A DNA stretch of 64,000 nucleotides from Arthrobacter citreus (GTDB lineage: Bacteria > Bacillota > Bacilli > Bacillales > Bacillaceae_G). Under the pieces are notes generated by a model. The model did no database searches. It had not been told where the DNA came from and saw nothing but the letters and a program-made list of their open reading frames with translations. The stretch covers positions 4,774,001 to 4,838,000 of the forward strand of contig CP053688.1 in NCBI GenBank assembly GCA_013200995.1. Direction: 5' to 3'. Positions 39,632 to 48,881 of this stretch are shown in pieces (the first letter of the stretch is position 1; every line of letters begins with the position of its first letter). The position numbers and the translations under genes were made by a program.

Positions 39632-40225
39632 ATGGGTAAAATTTTTGGACTGACTGGTAGTATTGCAAGTGGCAAAAGTACTGTTTCTAATTTTTTAAAA
39701 CAATTAAATGTTCCAATTGTAGATGCAGATGTAATTGCTAAAGAAGTAGTTGAAATTGGACAACCTGCATATGAAATGATCAAAGAAGCTTTCGGAAGTG
39801 AGATTCTATTAGAGTCTGGAGAAATTAACAGACCACTTCTTGGAAGTATTATTTTTAATAATAAAGAAAAGCGCTTACAACTTAATGGAATTGTACATCC
39901 CGAAGTCAGACGAGAAATGAAGAAACAAGCAGACAGGTACATAAATCAAGGTGAACCACTTGTTATTTTAGATATACCACTTTTATATGAAGGTAACTCA
40001 ATTGAATTGGTGGAGAAGGTAATCGTGGTAACTGTGTCTGAAGAAAATCAACTAAAACGGTTGATGGAACGTAATGGATTATCGAAAGAGGATGCACTAT
40101 TACGTATAGGGTCACAAATACCTGTAAAGGAAAAAGCTGATAGGGCTGACTATGTAATTGATAATAATGGTGACCTTGAGGATACAAAAAGACAAGTAAA
40201 AGACCTATTAAATAAAATTATTTAA
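39632..40225 (+). CDS. coaE: dephospho-CoA kinase
   Basis: Last enzyme of coenzyme A synthesis, 197 aa. P-loop GLTGSIASGKSTV is at residues 5-17; the substrate motif DADVIAKEVV and the LID region with RGS-like QLKRLMERNGLS are present. ATG after GTGAGGAG. Follows ytaF in the conserved order. Confidence 0.96.
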   Translation: MGKIFGLTGSIASGKSTVSNFLKQLNVPIVDADVIAKEVVEIGQPAYEMIKEAFGSEILLESGEINRPLLGSIIFNNKEKRLQLNGIVHPEVRREMKKQADRYINQGEPLVILDIPLLYEGNSIELVEKVIVVTVSEENQLKRLMERNGLSKEDALLRIGSQIPVKEKADRADYVIDNNGDLEDTKRQVKDLLNKII

Positions 40226-40243
40226 GAAAATAATGTAAATAGT

Positions 40244-40273
40244 TTAACCAAAATCCGACTTATGTGTTATACT
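40244..40273 (+). promoter_or_regulatory. candidate gapB promoter
   Basis: TTAACC and TATACT separated by 18 bases, about 50 bases before the start codon. CcpN repression is known for B. subtilis gapB, but no operator was identified here. Confidence 0.5.
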
Positions 40274-40320
40274 AATTGCAGGGAGATAATAAACAGTATA
40301 ACTTAATTGGGGGTTTACTT

Positions 40321-41340
40321 ATGGTAAATGTAGCAATAAATGGATTTGGTCGAATCGGACGCATGGTTTTCCGTCAAGCAATTAAAAATGGTGATTATAA
40401 TATAGTAGCGATTAATGCAAGCTATCCTTCTGAAACTTTAGCGCACTTAATTAAGTATGACACAGTTCACGGTAAATTTGATGGTGAAGTTATTGCAAAC
40501 GCAGATCATTTAATCGTTGATGGAAAGCGTGTGGAACTAATTAGCGAAAGAAATCCTGAGTTACTTCCATGGAACGAGCTAAATGTTGATATAGTTATAG
40601 AAGCAACAGGTAAATTTAATGATGCTGAAAAAGCAAAAATGCACATTACTGCTGGAGCGCAAAAAGTAATTTTAACTGCACCTGGTAAAAAAGAAGATAT
40701 TACAGTAGTAATTGGAGTAAATGATGATCAATTAGATTTAGAAAAACATCATATTATTTCAAATGCATCATGTACTACTAACTGTTTAGCGCCAGTTGTA
40801 AAAGTACTTGATGAGCAATTCGGTATTGTAAACGGCTTAATGACAACAGTTCATTCATTTACAAATGATCAAAAAAATATCGATAATCCTCATAAGGATT
40901 TACGACGTGCACGTGCTTGTAGTCAGTCAATTATTCCAACAACTACAGGGGCAGCTAAAGCATTATCTAAAGTACTTCCACACTTAAATGGAAAATTACA
41001 TGGTATGGCTTTACGTGTTCCTACTCCAAACGTTTCTCTTGTTGACTTAGTTGTTGATTTAAAGAGAGAAGTAACAGTTGACGATATTAATGAAGTATTT
41101 GAAACAGCATCAAAAGGTTCAATGAGCGGAATTATTGAATACTGCAATGAGCCATTAGTATCAATTGATTTTAATACAAATACACATTCTGCAATTATTG
41201 ATGCTCTTTCTACTATGGTAATCGATGGTACAAAAGTAAAAGTATTAGCTTGGTACGATAATGAGTGGGGCTATTCAAGACGTGTAGTTGACTTAGTGTC
41301 AATCGTTGCATCAAAAATAAAAAAGCTTGAAACGGTTTAA
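40321..41340 (+). CDS. gapB: NADP-dependent glyceraldehyde-3-phosphate dehydrogenase GapB
   Basis: Glyceraldehyde-3-phosphate dehydrogenase, 339 aa. The NAD(P) loop NGFGRIGRM is at the N-terminus and the catalytic cysteine is in ASCTTNC (C151). In place of the acidic residue that selects NAD at the end of the second strand there is NASYPSET, consistent with the NADP-preferring gluconeogenic GapB. I set the start at ATG 40321, seven bases after GGGGG; the frame is open upstream without a ribosome binding site. Its place before speD matches B. subtilis gapB rather than gapA. Confidence 0.93.
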   Translation: MVNVAINGFGRIGRMVFRQAIKNGDYNIVAINASYPSETLAHLIKYDTVHGKFDGEVIANADHLIVDGKRVELISERNPELLPWNELNVDIVIEATGKFNDAEKAKMHITAGAQKVILTAPGKKEDITVVIGVNDDQLDLEKHHIISNASCTTNCLAPVVKVLDEQFGIVNGLMTTVHSFTNDQKNIDNPHKDLRRARACSQSIIPTTTGAAKALSKVLPHLNGKLHGMALRVPTPNVSLVDLVVDLKREVTVDDINEVFETASKGSMSGIIEYCNEPLVSIDFNTNTHSAIIDALSTMVIDGTKVKVLAWYDNEWGYSRRVVDLVSIVASKIKKLETV

Positions 41341-41386
41341 AAATTAAAAGATAGAACTGAACTTATAAAATTATGTAAACGAATAC

Positions 41387-41420
41387 AAAAGGCTAACTAG
41401 TTAATCTGGTTAGTCTTTTT
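41387..41420 (+). terminator. gapB terminator
   Basis: Stem AAAAGGCTAAC / GTTAGTCTTTTT (one G-U pair) with a short loop. Confidence 0.85.
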
Positions 41421-41973
41421 GAAGTTGCATGATAAATAAAAATGTCATACTAATTCTCTGTTTTACAGAAGATATTTGTGACTTTATATGTAAGAAAAAA
41501 CGTCTGCGGGGTATTTAGGCTTCTTGCATTTCTCTAGGGAGTCGAGTGCCTTTCGTTCCAATCAACAAGTCTTATTTTAAACACTTTTTATCCATAATTT
41601 GACTAAAGATTAGTGCGACATAATATATTTAAAAAAGGAGTTTATAAAGAAGATGGAAGTTTTAAAAATGCACCAATCTTCTTCTCTTAAATCCTTTATG
41701 GTTTCCTTTTGTTGCTTTGAAATAATAGTAGCGCCAATAGAACTTCTATATTTCCCTGACCCAATTTCATTACAATTAATCAAGTAAATAACAAAAAAAT
41801 AAAATTTATCTTGCAATTCAAATTTAAAGAAAGTATACTAACTTTCGTGAACTTCTAAAAGTATAACTAATTACTTAAAGGGTTAGGACCTCTTTGGACT
41901 AACTTTCCCCCGTGGTAGTTGATCATACTTTCGCAATAGAAGTCATGACAAATTATTTAAGGGGGAAATGAAT
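41421..41973. other. long intergenic region before speD
   Basis: Over 500 bases with no supported gene. A minus-strand frame (41610-41816) and a plus-strand 44-codon frame starting at about 41653 overlap, and neither has a convincing ribosome binding site or recognisable product. It may contain a degraded gene. Confidence 0.5.
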
Positions 41974-42360
41974 ATGGATACTATGGGTCGTCACGTCATT
42001 TCAGAATTATGGGGATGCAATACAGAAAAATTAAATGATATGAAATTTATTGAGGAAACTTTTGTTGATGCTGCGTTACGCTCTGGTGCAGAAGTTCGTG
42101 AAGTTGCTTTTCACAAGTTCGCTCCTCATGGCGTTAGTGGTGTCGTAATCATTTCAGAATCACACTTAACTATTCACAGTTTTCCTGAGCATGGTTATGC
42201 AAGTATTGATGTTTACACTTGCGGTGATAGAATTGATCCAAATGTAGCTGCAAACTTTATCGCAGAGGCTTTAGAAGCTGATACTCGCGAAAACGTTGAG
42301 CTACCAAGAGGAATGGGTCCCATTCAAGTTAATAATGTAAAAGTTGTAAACGGTAACTAA
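41974..42360 (+). CDS. speD: S-adenosylmethionine decarboxylase proenzyme
   Basis: SpeD (speH type), 128 aa, decarboxylates SAM to supply aminopropyl groups for spermidine. The proenzyme cleaves itself at Glu-Ser in [16 protein letters not shown]63 becomes the pyruvoyl group, and H68 and C83 (VYTCGD) complete the active site. The start MDTMGRHV is ATG 41974, eight bases after GGGGG; an ATG two codons earlier sits on top of the ribosome binding site. Confidence 0.96.
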   Translation: MDTMGRHVISELWGCNTEKLNDMKFIEETFVDAALRSGAEVREVAFHKFAPHGVSGVVIISESHLTIHSFPEHGYASIDVYTCGDRIDPNVAANFIAEALEADTRENVELPRGMGPIQVNNVKVVNGN

Positions 42361-42366
42361 AAAGAA

Positions 42367-42398
42367 TTGAGAGAGGTGATTTTTCATCTCTCTTTTTT
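42367..42398 (+). terminator. speD terminator
   Basis: Stem GAGAGGTGA / TCATCTCTC with a TTTT loop and six T residues after it. Confidence 0.85.
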
Positions 42399-42601
42399 GT
42401 TTTCTTTCTAACTAATTTAATTAATATTGTATTTATATAGACGTTTATGGAATGAACTAGCTTTGCATAGTGAAAAATATTTGCAAGAACTAAGTCTTTG
42501 TGACATTTTAGAAATAAACTTTAGTTTATTTTGAATTTGTTATAGTATAGAGTTATAATAATACGTTTAAACAATTTAGTGTTTGGAGTTGAACTATAAC
42601 G

Positions 42602-43072
42602 ATGAGATGTCCAACGTGTAACTTTAATGGGACAAGAGTACTTGATAGTAGACCAGTTGATGAAGGTCGTTCAATTAGAAGAAGACGTGAATGTGAAGAA
42701 TGTCAGCATCGTTTTACAACTTTTGAGCGAGTTGAAGATAATCCTATTTTAGTTGTAAAAAAAGAGGGAGCTCGTGAAGAATTTAGTAAAGATAAGATGT
42801 TAAGGGGACTGATTAAAGCATGTGAGAAACGCCCTGTCTCTTTATCTCAGCTAGAGGACATTATTCATAGCATTGAAAAAGAACTGAAAAATAGTGGAAC
42901 ATCTGAAGTTCCAAGTGAAGTTCTAGGAGAAATGGTCATGGAGCATTTATCAAAGGTTGATGAAGTTGCATACGTACGATTTGCGTCTGTTTATCGTCAA
43001 TTTAAAGATATTAATGTATTCATTGATGAATTAAAAGATTTAATTAGCAAAGAGCGAGGTAAAGACGAATAA
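42602..43072 (+). CDS. nrdR: transcriptional repressor NrdR
   Basis: Ribonucleotide reductase regulator, 156 aa, slightly longer than average. The N-terminal zinc ribbon MRCPTC...CEEC (residues 1-34) binds NrdR boxes, and the ATP-cone (about 49-139, [16 protein letters not shown] onward) senses ATP/dATP. Located just before dnaB, the conserved Bacillus position (ytcG). The GGAG upstream is rather far from the ATG, so translation may be modest. Confidence 0.96.
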   Translation: MRCPTCNFNGTRVLDSRPVDEGRSIRRRRECEECQHRFTTFERVEDNPILVVKKEGAREEFSKDKMLRGLIKACEKRPVSLSQLEDIIHSIEKELKNSGTSEVPSEVLGEMVMEHLSKVDEVAYVRFASVYRQFKDINVFIDELKDLISKERGKDE

Positions 43073-43108
43073 TACTTCGCTCTTTTGATACAAGAAAGGA
43101 AGTTTTGA

Positions 43109-44539
43109 ATGTCTATTGATAAGCAACATTGGATGGATGTTCTTCCTGCGGATCCTTATACTGTAACGGCAGCAGGCTATTTACATAATTTTCATAGACA
43201 AGTTTTGACGATGTTGTATCAGCCGATTATTGGTAGTCAAGCTTTAAGTTTATATATGACACTTTGGGGTGAATGTGAGCAAACGGACCTCCACCCTAAT
43301 ACATTAACACATCATTCACTAATGCTTGGAATGAAAAATAATTTAAAATCAATTTATGAACAAAGATTAATCCTTGAAGGAATTGGCTTACTTAAAGTTT
43401 ATGAAGGGTTTGAAAACAGTACGAAAAAGCTTCTTTATGAGCTTCAATCTCCGCTAGATCCTCATTCTTTTTTCGAAGATCCTATTCTAAATATCTTTCT
43501 GTTTAAAACAATTGGGAAAACACAATATCAACGAACAAAAAACTTTTTTAGTAGACAAGCATTTTCGAAAGATGGCTTTCGTGAGATATCTAGATCGTTT
43601 GATTCAGTATTTCAAACCATTACGGTAGAGCAATTAAATGAAATTCAGCAAAGTAACGATCTTTCCACTTCAAATGATACGAAAATATTACAAGACAGTC
43701 AGTCTGTTAAAATTTCTGTGAAAATGGAAGAGTTTGATTATGATTTATTTTTAGACGGTCTCTCAGATTCGTTTGTTCCGAAACGTTCATTTACTTCAGA
43801 CGTAAAAGAAACCATTTTAAAACTTGCATTTTTATATGGAATAAATCCTATTCAAATGAAAACAATTGTAATGCGTTCACTGAATGAAGAAAATAAAATT
43901 AATATAGAGACACTTCGTTTAGAAGCAAGAGATTGGTACCAATTCCAGCATCACGAAGCTTTACCTACGATTGTTGAAAAGGTTCAGCCAATTCAACATA
44001 GACAAATGGGGAATGAACAGCCAACAACTCAAGAAGAAAAATTAATTCATTGCTTTGAAACAATATCTCCCCGTCAATATTTAAAGGAGATATCTGGTGG
44101 AGCTGAACCAAGTGAAGCTGATTTGAAGATAATTGAAGAAATTATGATCGAACAAAAACTTCTACCTGGCGTAGCGAATGTGTTAATCGATTACGTAATG
44201 ATTCGTTTAGATAAAAAACTTTCTAGAAATTACGTTATTAAGATAGCCAGTCACTGGGCACGAAAAGGTGTAACAACAGTTAAACAAGCAATGGATCTTG
44301 CTCGCAAAGAGTTTGAAGAAACTAAACAAAGTGCAACTGCTGCTAAAACGCGAACAAATAATAGACGTAATAAAGCAATTCGAACTGAAATTGTACCTGA
44401 TTGGCTTCAACCGAATACAACGACTGAAGTACCAAAAGATTCAGTAGCAATGAATAGCACAAATGATTCTTCGATAGATGAAGAACGAAAACGACTAGAA
44501 AAAGAACTAGAAATGTTTAAAAATAAAAAGAAACGGTAA
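43109..44539 (+). CDS. dnaB: replication initiation and membrane attachment protein DnaB
   Basis: Bacillus-type DnaB (not the helicase), 476 aa. It acts with DnaD and DnaI to load the replicative helicase at oriC and during restart. The N-terminal DDBH1 winged-helix region (about 1-130) and the DDBH2 helical domain (about 310-410) with the YxxxIxxxW pattern (YVIKIASHWARKGV) are visible, followed by a charged tail. ATG after AAAGGAAG, 36 bases from nrdR and 14 from dnaI. Confidence 0.95.
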   Translation: MSIDKQHWMDVLPADPYTVTAAGYLHNFHRQVLTMLYQPIIGSQALSLYMTLWGECEQTDLHPNTLTHHSLMLGMKNNLKSIYEQRLILEGIGLLKVYEGFENSTKKLLYELQSPLDPHSFFEDPILNIFLFKTIGKTQYQRTKNFFSRQAFSKDGFREISRSFDSVFQTITVEQLNEIQQSNDLSTSNDTKILQDSQSVKISVKMEEFDYDLFLDGLSDSFVPKRSFTSDVKETILKLAFLYGINPIQMKTIVMRSLNEENKINIETLRLEARDWYQFQHHEALPTIVEKVQPIQHRQMGNEQPTTQEEKLIHCFETISPRQYLKEISGGAEPSEADLKIIEEIMIEQKLLPGVANVLIDYVMIRLDKKLSRNYVIKIASHWARKGVTTVKQAMDLARKEFEETKQSATAAKTRTNNRRNKAIRTEIVPDWLQPNTTTEVPKDSVAMNSTNDSSIDEERKRLEKELEMFKNKKKR

Positions 44540-44553
44540 ATGGGGGGACATAA

Positions 44554-45489
44554 GTGGAACCAATTCAAAACGCATTTAGTGCATTAATGAAGAATAAACA
44601 ATTCCAGGACACATTTCAAAAAATGCAACAAGAAGTCCGTAGTCACCCAAAAATTGTTTCGTTTTTAAATGAGCATAGAACTGAAATTACGGATAAAATG
44701 ATTGATAGTAGCTTAATCAAACTTTATGAGTACATTGGCCAAAGTGTAAATTGTGAAGACTGTCCATCTTTTAGCGAATGCAAAAATATGGTGCATGGAT
44801 ATCATCCTCATTTGATTATTCAAGGGAAGCGAATCGATGTTCAATACGATCGTTGCCCAAACGGTATTAAAAATGACAAACGCAAAAAACACGAGTCATT
44901 GATTAAATGTATGTATTTACCAAAAGATGTACTGCAAGCTTCTATGTTTAATTTGTCATTAGAAGACCCTGGCCGTTTTGAAGCAATTTCAGCAGCAAGA
45001 CAGTTTATTATGAATTATGAAAAGGGAAAAATGACGCAAGGTTTATATTTACATGGTCCATTTGGTGTTGGGAAAACTTTTATCCTTGGGGCTATTGCAA
45101 ATGAATTAGCAGAGGAAGAAATTGCTTCGATGCTCGTTTATTTACCTGAATTTTTACGTGAAATAAAAAGCTCTATTAGCGATGGGACATTAGAAGAAAA
45201 AATTGAAGCTGTAAAAAAAGTAGAAATTCTTATGTTAGATGATATTGGCGCCGAACAAATGTCTAGTTGGGCAAGAGACGAAATATTAGGTACGATTCTT
45301 CAATATCGTATGTTAGAAAAACTGCCTACATTCTTTACATCTAACGCCGATTTAAGTCAATTAGAACATCATTTGACATACTCTCAGCGTGGAGAGGAAG
45401 AAAGAGTGAAAGCTGCCCGTATTGTCGATCGAGTAAAATTTTTAGCAAAACCAGTTAAGATTTCAGGAACTAATTTAAGACATTCATAA
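44554..45489 (+). CDS. dnaI: helicase loader DnaI
   Basis: AAA+ helicase loader, 311 aa. The N-terminal domain has the zinc-binding cysteines (NCEDCPSFSEC and later DRCPNG), and the ATPase domain has Walker A GPFGVGKTF (about 169-177), Walker B LMLDDIGAE and sensor TSNADL. It loads the DnaC-type helicase with DnaB and DnaD. GTG start after GGGGGG. Confidence 0.96.
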   Translation: MEPIQNAFSALMKNKQFQDTFQKMQQEVRSHPKIVSFLNEHRTEITDKMIDSSLIKLYEYIGQSVNCEDCPSFSECKNMVHGYHPHLIIQGKRIDVQYDRCPNGIKNDKRKKHESLIKCMYLPKDVLQASMFNLSLEDPGRFEAISAARQFIMNYEKGKMTQGLYLHGPFGVGKTFILGAIANELAEEEIASMLVYLPEFLREIKSSISDGTLEEKIEAVKKVEILMLDDIGAEQMSSWARDEILGTILQYRMLEKLPTFFTSNADLSQLEHHLTYSQRGEEERVKAARIVDRVKFLAKPVKISGTNLRHS

Positions 45490-45496
45490 AAAAAAC

Positions 45497-45546
45497 AAAA
45501 AATGGCGTAAAATCACAAATAACAATGTGATTTTGCGTCATTTTTT
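45497..45546 (+). terminator. nrdR-dnaB-dnaI terminator
   Basis: Stem of about 21 bases with one or two mismatches, arms ending AATCACA / TGTGATT, followed by six T residues. Confidence 0.9.
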
Positions 45547-45600
45547 AATTATTACTTTAATATATATAGGACTAGGTGGTGCTAGAAAGGGGGGAACAGG

Positions 45601-46434
45601 GTGATTGAAATTTTTTTCAATGAACCCATTGATGCAGCTTATGTCTACGAACGATTACAAAAACGCTTAAAAAAGCAATCGAGACCATACTTTTTAAGAA
45701 GACACAAAATCAATACAATTTTAATCACATTTCCTCAAAACACTGAAGATTTAATAAAAAGTATTTTAGTTCCGACACTAGTACAATTTATTTTACTTCA
45801 AAAAGAAGATAAATGGATTCAGTCCATTTTACATACATCTTTTTTCTATGAGGAAGACGAGCAAAGTCAAATCATTCCAATCGCACAATCATTATTAAGA
45901 GGAACTAGACGGAGCATTCCAAATCAGAAAAAAATTCGTAGGAGTAAGCATTTAGTATCACATGCGCTTTCTACCTATTTAAAAGATGGAGTAAACTTCA
46001 GTTTTGATTCATTTATTACATTTCGTTTGAAAGAATATTATAAACAGTTAGCTTATGTTTGTGAAATTGCGATCGACGAATACAAATTAGAAAATGAGTA
46101 TCAAAATCTTATTGAAAGCTTAAGACAGCAGGTTCTTAAAACAGATGCGCTCATTCCTCATGTGCATATCGTTTATGACGGGAAGTTTTGTGTATATGAT
46201 CATCTTTTTTTACCACTCTCTAAAGAGGTGTTAAAAGGATATGGTAAGCAAGTAGGAAATAGGGATTATATAGATAATGAATTAATATTGCCTTTAACTG
46301 CGATAGCTCCTAAAAGAATCCATTTATACACTTCATCAGTTGATATCTCATTAATTATTACATTACAAAATATATTTCAAGAACGAGTCCTAATACATAC
46401 ATTACAAGAGTTTTCGCAGGAAAAATTGAAATGA
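45601..46434 (+). CDS. ytxC: putative sporulation protein YtxC
   Basis: Protein of 277 aa in the YtxC position behind dnaI. No membrane helix or signal peptide; a conserved central stretch contains DSFITFRLKEYYKQL. The family is annotated as sporulation-related without known biochemistry. GTG start after AAAGGGGGG. In many bacilli thrS follows; here the next gene is infC. Confidence 0.88.
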   Translation: MIEIFFNEPIDAAYVYERLQKRLKKQSRPYFLRRHKINTILITFPQNTEDLIKSILVPTLVQFILLQKEDKWIQSILHTSFFYEEDEQSQIIPIAQSLLRGTRRSIPNQKKIRRSKHLVSHALSTYLKDGVNFSFDSFITFRLKEYYKQLAYVCEIAIDEYKLENEYQNLIESLRQQVLKTDALIPHVHIVYDGKFCVYDHLFLPLSKEVLKGYGKQVGNRDYIDNELILPLTAIAPKRIHLYTSSVDISLIITLQNIFQERVLIHTLQEFSQEKLK

Positions 46435-46515
46435 AAATATACATTAAAAAAAAGCATTGTCATAAATAAGTTTCTTTGATATAATAAATTTCGTTGCGAA
46501 CAAAGCATACGAAGA

Positions 46516-46544
46516 TTGACAACATCATGTCGCTATGTTATAGT
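46516..46544 (+). promoter_or_regulatory. sigma-A promoter of infC-rpmI-rplT
   Basis: Perfect TTGACA and TATAGT separated by 17 bases. Transcription would start near 46551. Confidence 0.85.
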
Positions 46545-46550
46545 AACGAA

Positions 46551-46690
46551 AGAAAAGAATACTTATTTGTTGAAGAAGAAGCACCCGCTTCTCACCTGGA
46601 TGACGCTACAAGTTGTTATCAGGTAACAGAATCATTAATTACTTTGATACTGTCAGTGTGGGTGTATTTATATACCCACACTTTTTTGTT
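46551..46690 (+). ncRNA. ribosomal protein L20-type leader of the infC operon
   Basis: Untranslated leader between the promoter and a strong internal terminator (stem AGTGTGGGT... at 46655-46682, then six T residues), more than 60 bases before the infC start. The segment CCGCTTCTCACCTGG is the kind of sequence found in Bacillus infC leaders. In B. subtilis excess L20 binds the leader and promotes termination. Assignment by position and motif; I did not fold the full structure. Confidence 0.8.
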
Positions 46691-46755
46691 GGGTCGTAAT
46701 TGCTTCAACGATACAAATTAAGCTCATTCTTACAATACCTTGGAGGTGTTTTACT

Positions 46756-47271
46756 ATTAGCAAAGACATGATGGTAAACGATGGAATTCGTGCTCGTGAA
46801 GTTCGATTAATTGGTCCTAACGGAGATCAACTTGGAATCAAGACTAAACAAGAGGCTCTTGAGTTAGCTTCGAATGTTAATCTTGATCTAGTGATGGTAG
46901 CACCAACGGCTAAACCACCTGTATGTCGTATTATGGACTACGGTAAATTCCGTTTCGAGCAACAAAAGAAAGACAAAGAGAGTCGTAAAAACCAAAAAAT
47001 TATTAGCATGAAAGAAGTTCGTTTAAGTCCTACAATTGATGAACATGACTTTAACACAAAGCTTCGTAATGCAATTAAGTTCTTAGAAAAAGGCGATAAA
47101 GTTAAAGCGTCTATTCGTTTCAAAGGACGCGCTATTACGCATAAGGAAATTGGACAACGAGTACTTGATCGTTTCTCAACTGCTTGTGCAGAAGTTGCAA
47201 CTGTTGAGTCACACCCTAAAATGGACGGTCGTAGTATGTTCTTAGTCTTAGCACCTAAAAACGAAAAGTAA
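46756..47271 (+). CDS. infC: translation initiation factor IF-3
   Basis: IF-3, 171 aa. The start is the rare codon ATT at 46756: GGAGG lies nine bases upstream and the product begins (M)[17 protein letters not shown], matching Bacillus IF-3 N-termini; the ATG at 46768 has no properly spaced ribosome binding site and would cut the N-terminus. IF-3 itself discriminates against AUU, giving autoregulation. The N-domain (about 1-75), linker with [11 protein letters not shown] and C-domain (about 85-171) are complete. Confidence 0.96.
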   Translation: MSKDMMVNDGIRAREVRLIGPNGDQLGIKTKQEALELASNVNLDLVMVAPTAKPPVCRIMDYGKFRFEQQKKDKESRKNQKIISMKEVRLSPTIDEHDFNTKLRNAIKFLEKGDKVKASIRFKGRAITHKEIGQRVLDRFSTACAEVATVESHPKMDGRSMFLVLAPKNEK

Positions 47272-47294
47272 TTTATTTGAGGAGGAAACACGAT

Positions 47295-47495
47295 ATGCCT
47301 AAAATGAAAACTCACCGTGGTTCAGCAAAACGTTTTAAAAAGACTGGATCTGGTAAATTAAAACGTGGTCGTGCTTACACAAGCCACTTATTCGCTAACA
47401 AATCTACAAAAGCAAAACGTAAATTACGTAAAGCTTCATTAGTAAGTAAAGGCGATTTCAAACGTATCCGCTTTATGCTTACAAACATGAAATAA
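47295..47495 (+). CDS. rpmI: 50S ribosomal protein L35
   Basis: L35, 66 aa, very basic, beginning [18 protein letters not shown] 47295 lies nine bases after GAGGAGG; the frame is open six codons earlier but would include the ribosome binding site region. Between infC and rplT as usual. Confidence 0.97.
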   Translation: MPKMKTHRGSAKRFKKTGSGKLKRGRAYTSHLFANKSTKAKRKLRKASLVSKGDFKRIRFMLTNMK

Positions 47496-47537
47496 GAACG
47501 ATAAACGTATTAGATAGATATCTAGGAGGGAAACAAT

Positions 47538-47894
47538 ATGCCAAGAGTTAAAGGCGGTACAGTTACACGCGCTCGTCGTAAAAAGGTTATTAAATTAGCA
47601 AAAGGTTATTACGGTTCTAAACATACATTATTCAAAGTTGCAAACCAACAAGTTATGAAATCATTAATGTATGCTTACCGTGACCGTCGTCAAAAGAAAC
47701 GTGATTTCCGTAAATTATGGATCACTCGTATCAACGCGGCTGCTCGTATGAACGGACTTTCTTACAGCCGTTTAATGCACGGTTTAAAATTAGCTGGTAT
47801 CGAAGTTAACCGTAAAATGTTAGCAGATCTAGCTGTAGCTGACGAAAAAGCATTTGCTGAATTAGCAAACGCTGCTAAAGCTAACTTAAAATAA
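47538..47894 (+). CDS. rplT: 50S ribosomal protein L20
   Basis: L20, 118 aa, [16 protein letters not shown] onward, an early 23S rRNA assembly protein and the feedback ligand of the upstream leader. ATG after TAGGAGGG. Last gene of the operon. Confidence 0.98.
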   Translation: MPRVKGGTVTRARRKKVIKLAKGYYGSKHTLFKVANQQVMKSLMYAYRDRRQKKRDFRKLWITRINAAARMNGLSYSRLMHGLKLAGIEVNRKMLADLAVADEKAFAELANAAKANLK

Positions 47895-47900
47895 TTATTT

Positions 47901-47934
47901 AAAAAATCCTTAACAATTGTTAAGGATTTTTTTT
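47901..47934 (+). terminator. infC operon terminator
   Basis: Stem AAAAATCCTTAAC / GTTAAGGATTTTT followed by T residues; works in both directions towards the convergent hydrolase gene. Confidence 0.9.
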
Positions 47935-47947
47935 ATTTGATTTATTT

Positions 47948-48769
47948 TTAAACTAAGCCGAATTCTTTTTTCATGTTATTAACATTTGATTCATGACAAT
48001 ATTTTGTGAAGCCAGAAGGAAATAAAAATTCTTTTTCTAATGAATCTATTTCTGCTTCATTCATTTCCTGTACAGCATTTTGAAGTCTTTTTAAGTAATT
48101 TCTACCTAGTTCAATCCTTCTGTTTATTTCTTTTTTATTTGATGAAACTTGACCATGACCTGGAATTAATAATGTAAGTTCAAAAGTACTAATTAGTTCC
48201 TCTGCCTTATCTAATGTATTGTAGTAACTCTTCACGCTATCAAATACGATCGGTAACTCAAAGTCAGATAAATAATCTCCTGTAATCCATATACCTAAAT
48301 TTTCAATATAGAGAAATAAACCATCTTGAGTGTGCCCCGGAGCATTATAAAATCTTAACGTAGTCTGCCCGATTTTGATTTCCTGACCTTCTTCACTAAT
48401 AATCAAATCAACTCTTGGAAATTCAATTGGTTCCACATGATTAATATAATTATCATTATAGAATTGACGAATTTTTGATACTTTAATTTCTTTTTCGGGA
48501 TGGTTATGTAAGTTTTCACTTCCAATTGTTTGAGCATTTGGAAATGCATTATAGCCAATGATATGATCAAAATCTCCATGAGTAAAATATAAATAAATTG
48601 GGCGATTATTCTTAATTGATTCAACATACTCTTTTATCTCATTTATTTCATGAGGTAACCAAGTCGGATCAACTATAATTATACAGTCGTCAGTTGCTAC
48701 GACAGTTGAGTTTGTTTGAAATAATACACTTTGAAATACTGTGACATTGTCATTTTGAAATAAGATCAT
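47948..48769 (-). CDS. metallo-beta-lactamase-fold hydrolase
   Basis: MBL-fold protein, 273 aa. The metal motif reads FTHGDFDHIIG, i.e. H-x-D-x-D-H instead of H-x-H-x-D-H, so one first-site histidine is aspartate. Other ligands appear in PGHTQDGLF, TGDYLSD and PGHGQVSS. The HxDxDH variant is found in some MBL subfamilies, so activity is still plausible, but the substrate is unknown. ATG 48769 follows AGGAG. It shares direction with nos but has a gap of over 100 bases. Confidence 0.85.
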   Translation of the reverse strand: MILFQNDNVTVFQSVLFQTNSTVVATDDCIIIVDPTWLPHEINEIKEYVESIKNNRPIYLYFTHGDFDHIIGYNAFPNAQTIGSENLHNHPEKEIKVSKIRQFYNDNYINHVEPIEFPRVDLIISEEGQEIKIGQTTLRFYNAPGHTQDGLFLYIENLGIWITGDYLSDFELPIVFDSVKSYYNTLDKAEELISTFELTLLIPGHGQVSSNKKEINRRIELGRNYLKRLQNAVQEMNEAEIDSLEKEFLFPSGFTKYCHESNVNNMKKEFGLV

Positions 48770-48881
48770 TGAAATACTCCTTTATAAATTATTAGAAAAT
48801 TAAACTGATACATAATATTGTAACAAATAAAAGAAAAAACCTTAATGAATTAGCTAAGTTAATTCATAAGGTTTTATTTAT

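Noticed and set aside
41610..41816. 68-codon minus-strand frame before speD
   Set aside because: No good ribosome binding site, overlaps another weak frame on the plus strand, and no recognisable family; perhaps a gene remnant.
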